A stretch of DNA of 37,640 bases from Dehalococcoidia bacterium (GTDB taxonomy: Bacteria > Chloroflexota > Dehalococcoidia > Tepidiformales > Tepidiformaceae). The stretch lies in NCBI GenBank assembly GCA_020850615.1, contig JADZEI010000030.1, positions 1-37,640 on the forward strand. Direction: 5' to 3'. Shown one piece after another: positions 32,796 to 37,640 of this stretch. The notes beneath the pieces were generated by a model. It worked only from the letters and a program-made list of their open reading frames with translations, did no database searches and was not told the origin of the DNA. A program made the translations under genes and the position numbers. Within the stretch, counting starts at the first letter, position 1. Every line of letters begins with the position of its first letter.

Positions 32796-33464
32796 GTGCG
32801 TTTTCGATTGCGCGCCAACGGCCATCAGTTGGAGCCCACGGCGGTTGCCGCACCGGTCGAGCCTGCCACCGCCCCGGCTGTCGATGAACCAGCTGCTGCG
32901 CCGGCCGCCACGGTCGAGCCCGCGGCGGCCGCGCCCATCCCCGCGCCCTTCGCGGCCCGCCCCGGCGCCCACGCGGCACTGAAGACACAGATGTCCGGCT
33001 CGGACGTGCGCACCGAGCGTGTCGCCCGGCAGATCCGCGGCGAGATCGACGAGCTCCGCCAGTCCGTCGCCGCCTTCCGCGAGACGCCCGATGAGATGAC
33101 CGCGCTGGACCTCGACGCCGTGGCGGAGAGCCCGGACGCGGCTGCCGCGCTGCCGCCTGCGCTGCTCGTGCGGGCCCTGGTCGAAGCGCGCGACCGCAAC
33201 GCCCGCCTGGAGAAGCAACTCGCGAAGCGGCGCGACCGCATTGAGCGGCTCGAAGAGCGCGTGCGCGAGCTGAAGCAGGAGCGCGCGTTCCTCCGCGGCC
33301 GCATGGAGACGTTCGACGACGTCATCGCCGCGCTCCATGCGAACATCCAGGACCTGCGCCTCCACCGCGACGCCCTCCCCGCCGGCGACCCGCGGCCGGG
33401 GCCGCGGGCGCTCCACGGCGCGCCCGGGCTGATCGAGCCCGCCGCCCGCGTCGACACCGCATGA
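32796..33464 (+). CDS. Coiled-coil protein with Pro/Ala-rich N-terminus
   Basis: A 222-residue protein. Residues about 10-65 are a Pro-Ala-Val-rich low-complexity stretch; residues about 125-185 form a long charged heptad coiled coil (LEKQLAKRRDRIERLEERVRELKQERAFLRGRM). Function unknown. GTG 32796 has GGGGAGGA upstream and TAGAAT at 32763-32768. It overlaps the next gene by 4 nt (ATGA), and ANIQDLRLHRDAL resembles EHIRDLQVEREAL in that neighbour, so the two may form a complex. Confidence 0.72.
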   Translation: MRFRLRANGHQLEPTAVAAPVEPATAPAVDEPAAAPAATVEPAAAAPIPAPFAARPGAHAALKTQMSGSDVRTERVARQIRGEIDELRQSVAAFRETPDEMTALDLDAVAESPDAAAALPPALLVRALVEARDRNARLEKQLAKRRDRIERLEERVRELKQERAFLRGRMETFDDVIAALHANIQDLRLHRDALPAGDPRPGPRALHGAPGLIEPAARVDTA

Positions 33465-33718
33465 GCAAGCACACGCGCGCACTCGCGCTGCACCGCCCTC
33501 GGCGAAACGAAAGCCCGGCCGAAGAGCTCCATCGCCTGCGCGAGGCCGCCGAACGGCGCTACACCGAGGTCGACCTCCACGTTGCGGCGCTGAAGGAGCA
33601 CATCCGAGACCTCCAGGTCGAGCGCGAGGCGCTGCTCGCGGAGGTGGGCCGCCTGCGCGAGGAAGCCGCGCGCGACGATGCGACGTGGCTCTGGCGCGGC
33701 CTGAAGCCGCCCCGGTAG
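33461..33718 (+). CDS. Small coiled-coil protein
   Basis: An 85-residue charged coiled coil (HRLREAAERRYTEVDLHVAALKEHIRDLQVEREALLAEVGRLREE) with a basic start. ATG overlaps the preceding stop, so the two are translationally coupled. Its helix repeats a segment of the upstream protein. Function unknown. Confidence 0.7.
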   Translation: MSKHTRALALHRPRRNESPAEELHRLREAAERRYTEVDLHVAALKEHIRDLQVEREALLAEVGRLREEAARDDATWLWRGLKPPR

Positions 33719-33836
33719 CGGCTCCGCGTTCTGCGATTCTCCTGTAGCGGCTTTGGCGCATACGCCGCGCGCGCCCGCGACCGGCGGCGCCGTACGGTGA
33801 GCCTGCCGTCCCGGTAGACCGCGCGCGAGGACCCCA

Positions 33837-33896
33837 ATGACGAACACCGCAGCTCACCGGCCGTGCCGCGCCGGCAGGGCGGCCCCCCATGCCTGA
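33837..33896 (+). CDS. 19-residue uORF overlapping the membrane-protein start
   Basis: ATG 33837 has GAGGA 5 nt upstream and reads 19 codons to TGA at 33894-33896, 8 nt past ATG 33889 of the membrane protein, which itself has no good SD. Translational coupling or overlapping reinitiation is possible. Not known to be made. Confidence 0.35.
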   Translation: MTNTAAHRPCRAGRAAPHA

Positions 33897-34665
33897 CGCA
33901 CCCGCCCGCGGCCGCGTGCGCGCGCCGGGCATCTTCCGCGGGCTCGCGGTCGGGCTCACGCTCTCGTTCGTCAACCTGCTCGGCGCGTTCCTGACCATCG
34001 TGGCGCTCGGCGGACTGGGCGAATGGACGGGCACGCAGTTCGTGGGCATGTTCGGCGCGATCGAAATCGCCACCGGAGCTGCGTTCATCATCGGGCCGAA
34101 CATCTGGCGGCTCCCCGTCGCCGAGGCGAAGCTCAGCGACACGCCCCACGACGTGGCCTTCGCCGCCTCCACCATCCTCATCCCGCACTGGGGCGGCGGC
34201 GTGAAGTGCATCGCCGGCGCGGCGTTCGTGGCCTACGCCGCCGTGGTCGAAGGCGTGGGGCCGGCGACGCTGCTGCTGCCGCTCGTGGTTGTCCTCGTGT
34301 GCGCGGCATCGGTCGGGATTTCGATGCTGTTCGCGCGCGCCGGCGTTGCCCGCCCCGACATCGACGTCCTGGAGATCGTGGTCAAGCGGCCCGGGCACAG
34401 GGATGCCGCCCTCCCAGGGCTGAGCATCGGCGCGTCGTTCGTGCAGCTGCTCCTGAACGTCGCAACCTTTCCGACCGTGAAGCTGCTGCCGCCGGACGTA
34501 ATCTACCGGCCGGAGATCGGCCCGTCGTTCGCGCTACTCGGCTGGATGACCGTCACCGGCGGTGGCCTGCTCGCGCTGGGGTTCGCGGCCTGGTGGGGGC
34601 GGGTTGCCTGGCGCGCGCCGCGTCCGCAGCAGCGCGAGGCCGAGGAGTTCGCCGGCGTCAGCTGA
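33889..34665 (+). CDS. Multi-span membrane protein, unknown
   Basis: A 258-residue hydrophobic protein with about six spans (LAVGLTLSFVNLLGAFLTIVAL, FGAIEIATGAAFIIG, AGAAFVAYAAVV, LLLPLVVVLVCAASVGISMLF, LSIGASFVQLLLNVATF, MTVTGGGLLALGFAAWW) and a polar loop (IDVLEIVVKRPGHRD). No family is recognised. A uORF overlaps its start. It is convergent with the PHP-domain gene, which ends just inside its 3' end (8-bp overlap at 34658-34665). Confidence 0.7.
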   Translation: MPDAPARGRVRAPGIFRGLAVGLTLSFVNLLGAFLTIVALGGLGEWTGTQFVGMFGAIEIATGAAFIIGPNIWRLPVAEAKLSDTPHDVAFAASTILIPHWGGGVKCIAGAAFVAYAAVVEGVGPATLLLPLVVVLVCAASVGISMLFARAGVARPDIDVLEIVVKRPGHRDAALPGLSIGASFVQLLLNVATFPTVKLLPPDVIYRPEIGPSFALLGWMTVTGGGLLALGFAAWWGRVAWRAPRPQQREAEEFAGVS

Positions 34666-35680
34666 CGCCCGGCTCGTGGCTGCGTGCCCAGGCGAGCAAC
34701 TCGTCCGCGCTCCAGGCGTTCACGATCCGGTCTGCGGTCACGCCACACTCGGCGGCGCGACGCGTCCCGTAGGGCTGCCACGCGAGCTGGCCCGGCGCGT
34801 GCGCGTCGCTATCCACGGAGAACCGGCACCCGAGTTCGACCGCGCGGCGGAGCAGGCGCCGCGGCGGGTCCAGACGCTCCGGGCGGCTGTTGATCTCGAC
34901 GGCCTTGTCGAAATGCGCACAGGCGGCGAACAACAGGTCCGCGTCGAACTCGGACTCGGGGCGCGACCGGCCGACGACGAGCCTGCCGGTGCAGTGGCCG
35001 AGGATGTCCATGTGCGGGTTCGCGACCGCGGCGATCATCCGCTGTGTCATCTCACTGTGGTTCATCCGGAGCTTGCTGTGGACGCTCGCGACGACGATGT
35101 CGAGCCGCGCGAGCAGCTCCTCCTCCTGGTCGAGCGCGCCGTCGTCCAGGATGTCGACTTCGATGCCCGTGAGGATGCGGAACGGCGCGAGCCGCTCGTT
35201 GAGCAGCGCCACGAGGTCGAGCTGCTGGCGCAACCGCTCGGGGCTCAGCCCGTTGGCCACGCGCAACCGCGGCGAGTGGTCCGTGAGGACCATGTATTCG
35301 TGCCCCAGCGCGATGGCCGCCTCGGCCATCTCCTCGATCGGGCTGCCGCCGTCGGACCAGTTGCTGTGCGTGTGGCAGTCGCCGCGCAGCGCCGCCCGGA
35401 GCGCGCCCCCTTCGGGGATGCGGGGCGTCTTCGGCTCTTGGAGCGAGCGCAGGTAGGACGGGACCTCGCCGCGAAGCGCTTCCGTGATCACGGCGGCCGT
35501 GACGTCGCCGATGCCGGGGAGGGACTTCAGCCGGCCGCGGCGCGCCAGCTCCTCGAGCTCGTCGGGGGCGATGCCGGCGACGGTCGCGGCAGCGTTCCGG
35601 AAGGCGCGCACGCGGTAGGTCGGCTCGCCGTTCGATTCGAGGATGTAGGCGATGGCGCGGAGCGCTTCCACGGGTTCCAC
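34658..35680 (-). CDS. PHP-domain phosphoesterase with N-terminal HhH
   Basis: A 340-residue protein like the C-terminal half of PolX. Residues about 1-70 hold a helix-hairpin-helix region (LARRGRLKSLPGIGDVTAAVITEAL); the rest is a PHP phosphoesterase with the metal motifs CHTHSNWSDG, LTDHSPRL, GIEVDIL, VASVHS, DILGHCTGR and DSDAHAPGQL. The nucleotidyltransferase palm of PolX is absent. It may be a 3'-phosphatase or exonuclease in DNA repair. GTG 35680 is chosen because GACGAT (35692-35687) ends 6 nt upstream. Divergent from the GGQ gene, 42 bp apart. Confidence 0.85.
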   Translation of the reverse strand: MEPVEALRAIAYILESNGEPTYRVRAFRNAAATVAGIAPDELEELARRGRLKSLPGIGDVTAAVITEALRGEVPSYLRSLQEPKTPRIPEGGALRAALRGDCHTHSNWSDGGSPIEEMAEAAIALGHEYMVLTDHSPRLRVANGLSPERLRQQLDLVALLNERLAPFRILTGIEVDILDDGALDQEEELLARLDIVVASVHSKLRMNHSEMTQRMIAAVANPHMDILGHCTGRLVVGRSRPESEFDADLLFAACAHFDKAVEINSRPERLDPPRRLLRRAVELGCRFSVDSDAHAPGQLAWQPYGTRRAAECGVTADRIVNAWSADELLAWARSHEPGVS

Positions 35681-35686
35681 GCAGCG

Positions 35687-35716
35687 ATCGTCAGGCCCCG
35701 CGCGCCGGGTGACAAT
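35687..35716. promoter_or_regulatory. Divergent leaderless promoters of PHP and GGQ genes
   Basis: GACGAT on the minus strand (35692-35687) and GACAAT on the plus strand (35711-35716) each end exactly 6 nt before GTG 35680 and GTG 35723. The whole intergenic space is 42 bp, so the -35 zones overlap and the two genes probably share control. Confidence 0.5.
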
Positions 35717-35722
35717 GGCGGG

Positions 35723-36232
35723 GTGCCGGACTACCTCGCCCTCAGCGACGACGAGCTGCTCGCCCGGTGCGAAGTGGACACCTTCCGCGCGTCCGGCCCG
35801 GGCGGCCAGAAGCGGAACAAGACGGAGAGCGCGGTCCGCCTGCGCCACACGGAGACGGGGCTGCAGGCGCAGGCGTTCGAGCACCGCTCCCAGCACCGCA
35901 ACCGCGAGCTGGCGCTCCACCGGCTGCGCGCCGAGATCGCGACTACGATGCGGCGGCCGGTCGACCTCTTGTCGTATGCGCCGCCAGCCGGGCTCGTGGC
36001 TATTCTCCCCGGGCGGCGCGACCAGCTCGGCGCGTCGCACCCGCGGTTCTGGGCGGGCGCGCAGGCGCTGTTCGACCTCTTCGTGGCGTGCGACTGCTCC
36101 GTCTCGGCGACGGCCGTGCACCTGGGGCTCAGCACGGGGCAGCTATCGCGGCTGCTCACGGGCGAACCGGAGCTCCTGCGCGTGGCGAACGCGCTCCGCC
36201 TCGCACGCGGGATGCGGCCGTTGCGCGCCTAA
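35723..36232 (+). CDS. GGQ ribosome-rescue/release-factor-like protein
   Basis: A 169-residue class I release-factor-like protein with G-P-G-G28-Q29 in FRASGPGGQKRNKTESAVRL. It lacks the codon-recognition domain, like ArfB/ICT1, which hydrolyse peptidyl-tRNA on stalled ribosomes. The C-terminal half (about 85-169) ends with a helical SVSATAVHLGLSTGQLSRLL segment rather than ArfB's short basic tail. GTG start with GACAAT 6 nt upstream and no SD. Its stop overlaps the stop of the convergent gene at 36229. Confidence 0.85.
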   Translation: MPDYLALSDDELLARCEVDTFRASGPGGQKRNKTESAVRLRHTETGLQAQAFEHRSQHRNRELALHRLRAEIATTMRRPVDLLSYAPPAGLVAILPGRRDQLGASHPRFWAGAQALFDLFVACDCSVSATAVHLGLSTGQLSRLLTGEPELLRVANALRLARGMRPLRA

Positions 36233-36603
36233 CGCTGGTTCGAAAACTCGACGTTCCAGCGCCAGGCGCTGCCGTCCTCGGCGTTCCACCACGCGCGCAG
36301 GATGCCGGCTTCGCCACCGGGAAGGATGACCGGGCAGCCGATGTCTTCCGCCACCGGCCACCCGTCCTCCCGCCGCACCGTGCTGCCCTCGCGCACGAGC
36401 CGCGTCATGGGGAAGGAGTCGCCTTCGCGGGAGAGCTGGTCGCCGAAAGCGACGCGGTTGCCGTCTTCGCCGCTCACCTCGACGCGCAGTGTGTCCGGCG
36501 TGGCGTGGACGAGCAGCCGCGTGGCCGGCGCGATCGCCGCGCGCGCGAAGTGCAGCCCCCGCGAGGCCGCGTTGGGATACCAGATGTCCCACGTTTCTGT
36601 CAT
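36229..36603 (-). CDS. Hypothetical protein, aromatic-rich
   Basis: A 124-residue protein beginning MTETWDIWYPNAASRGLHFARAAI, with repeated beta-strand-like parts (LRVEVSGEDG, CPVILPGGEAGILRAWW, WRWNVEFSNQR) and many Trp. No family recognised. Convergent with the GGQ gene; the two stop codons overlap by sharing CTAA (36229-36232). CATGCT 6 nt upstream is a weak -10 candidate. Confidence 0.65.
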   Translation of the reverse strand: MTETWDIWYPNAASRGLHFARAAIAPATRLLVHATPDTLRVEVSGEDGNRVAFGDQLSREGDSFPMTRLVREGSTVRREDGWPVAEDIGCPVILPGGEAGILRAWWNAEDGSAWRWNVEFSNQR

Positions 36604-36665
36604 GGATCGAGCATGCCGTGCGGCGGGTAGAACGCGAGCCGCGCCGCAGCGGGCCGGTCTCGCAG

Positions 36666-36671
36666 TACGCT
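36666..36671 (+). promoter_or_regulatory. -10-like TACGCT, leaderless
   Basis: Ends exactly 6 nt before GTG 36678. Confidence 0.45.
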
Positions 36672-36677
36672 TGCAAG

Positions 36678-37028
36678 GTGGACCTGGACGAGCGCTTCCA
36701 CGAGAGCCTGGCGACGCTCGAGACGCTGCGGGCGGAGCTGCTCGATGCGCGCGAGCTGGCCCGCGAGGACCCGGCGAGCTGGGGCGGCTGGGCGCGGGGC
36801 TTCGGGCAGCGGCTCCGCGGCGACCGCGTGCGCATGGCCATCCTGCTCGAGCCGCCGGACGCGGACCCGCGGCTCGCCGCTCTCTACGAAGCCGGGGCCA
36901 CCCTCCGCGCGCTCTACGATGAGATGAACCGCGCGCTCGAAGGTCGCACGGCCGACATCGCCCGCCGCCGGGTCGAATTCGAAGCCGCACTCCACCGCGC
37001 CCGGGACGTGGTCAACGGCGGGGGCTGA
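36678..37028 (+). CDS. Hypothetical helical protein
   Basis: A 116-residue charged alpha-helical protein (LDERFHESLATLETLRAELLDARELA, then RRRVEFEAALHRARDVV). No family recognised. GTG 36678 is chosen because TACGCT ends 6 nt upstream; the longer frame to 36489 runs through the minus-strand gene. Convergent with the Uma2 gene (stop at 37030). Confidence 0.6.
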   Translation: MDLDERFHESLATLETLRAELLDARELAREDPASWGGWARGFGQRLRGDRVRMAILLEPPDADPRLAALYEAGATLRALYDEMNRALEGRTADIARRRVEFEAALHRARDVVNGGG

Positions 37029-37029
37029 A

Positions 37030-37638
37030 TCAGTCGCCGAGCATCTCGCGGAGCGCTTCGCGGACGGGCGGCCGGGTCCAGAACCAGTCCGTCCGCACCC
37101 AGAGCCCATCGATGACAACGCTCCGTAACACGCCAGCGGTGGTCTGGATCGGCTCGAACTGCCCCGACCGCGCGAGCGCCCACGCCTCGGCCTGTTTGCG
37201 CGCGGGGTCGATGAGCCAGTACTCGCGCACGCCGCCATCCTGGTACTCGTAGAACTTCTCGCCGCGGTCGCGCCCTTCGCCGCCGGGGCTCATGACTTCG
37301 ACGACGAGGTCGGCGGGGCCATCGATGTGCGTGTTCCTCACGCGGTCCATGTGCTCGTTCAGGAGCACCATGAGGTCCGGCGAGCGCCCCGAGGATGGTA
37401 GCCGCATCTGCATCGGCTCGTAGAACAGCTCCCCGAGTTCCTTTCGGACGAGGAACTCGAGGAGCAGGTGCATCAGGAAGCGCGTGCAGTACTGGTGTTC
37501 GAGCGAAATACCGGGCATTACGCAAACCTCGCCGTCGACCCACTCGGCGTGCAGGTCGTCCGGCAGCGCGAGGAACTCCTCGTACGTCATGCGGGGGTAG
37601 CCGGAAGCGGTCCGCTCGGGGGCGTGTGGCTGTGCCAT
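37030..37638 (-). CDS. Uma2-family (DUF820) PD-(D/E)XK protein
   Basis: A 202-residue protein with the restriction-endonuclease-like core: YEEFLALPDDLHAEWVDGEVCVMP, then SPDLMVL and LVVEVMSPGGEGRDRGEKFYEYQDGGVREYWLIDP carrying the D-x(n)-E-x-M/K residues. Uma2 proteins are widespread in Chloroflexota and Cyanobacteria and mostly have no known target. ATG 37638 is next to the window end, so a longer N-terminus cannot be excluded. Confidence 0.85.
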   Translation of the reverse strand: MAQPHAPERTASGYPRMTYEEFLALPDDLHAEWVDGEVCVMPGISLEHQYCTRFLMHLLLEFLVRKELGELFYEPMQMRLPSSGRSPDLMVLLNEHMDRVRNTHIDGPADLVVEVMSPGGEGRDRGEKFYEYQDGGVREYWLIDPARKQAEAWALARSGQFEPIQTTAGVLRSVVIDGLWVRTDWFWTRPPVREALREMLGD

Positions 37639-37640
37639 GC

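Overview
The window is GC-rich, densely coded bacterial chromosome with short intergenic gaps. It has no rRNA, tRNA, prophage, insertion sequence or CRISPR array that I can recognise. The gene mix (several short-chain dehydrogenases, a class III CoA-transferase, a long membrane pyrophosphatase, tandem universal stress proteins, a c-di-AMP riboswitch) together with many TANNNT boxes directly in front of start codons suggests a Chloroflexota (Dehalococcoidia-like) genome. Actinomycetota or Deinococcota are the next best guesses. This placement is inference from content, not from a marker gene.

Layout. 1-565 is a three-unit tandem repeat with strong inverted repeats. 613-7198 holds plus-strand enzymes (SDR, serine hydrolase, HolA, SMP-30 lactonase, an AttH/CrtC-like protein, a CaiB/BaiF CoA-transferase), then a lipoprotein at 7306. 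7877-10423 (minus) holds a methyltransferase, DNA polymerase IV and a tandem winged-helix regulator. The regulator is divergent from an Asp-box beta-propeller and a MoaD/ThiS-like protein (10559-11897). 11956-13520 is a minus-strand acyltransferase/glycosyltransferase pair. 13668-14633 holds two paralogous secreted proteins. 14637-15603 holds a PPOX-fold protein and a GNAT. 15842-18210 holds two Usp genes and a thioesterase. 18182-25094 (minus) holds an MFS carrier, an orphan response regulator, a dimeric alpha-beta barrel protein, a zinc ribbon behind a c-di-AMP riboswitch, GNATs with a GNAT remnant, rtcB behind a leader-peptide/terminator element, and two small paralogous proteins. 25221-27692 is a proton pyrophosphatase. 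28340-37638 holds two SDRs, a cNMP-binding protein with a consensus CRP-type site upstream, a membrane-anchored DUF4097-like protein coupled to purM, two coiled-coil proteins, a membrane protein, a PHP/HhH protein divergent from a GGQ ribosome-rescue protein, small unknowns and a Uma2 protein at the edge.

The most interesting signals are regulatory. (1) rtcB (RNA ligase) has an apparent attenuator: a promoter-proximal 27-codon leader ORF whose last codons can pair with the 5' arm of a perfect intrinsic terminator lying just before the rtcB ribosome-binding site. (2) A ydaO-type c-di-AMP riboswitch precedes a 72-residue zinc-ribbon protein, not a known c-di-AMP target. (3) About ten starts carry a -10-like hexamer exactly 6-7 nt upstream and no Shine-Dalgarno, so leaderless transcription seems common; this rule also fixes several start codons. 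(4) purM appears to be reached through a leaderless 10-codon uORF whose stop overlaps the purM start. (5) A perfect terminator hairpin lies inside the signal-peptide codons of the second secreted paralogue. All of these are read by eye and need structure prediction or transcript data.
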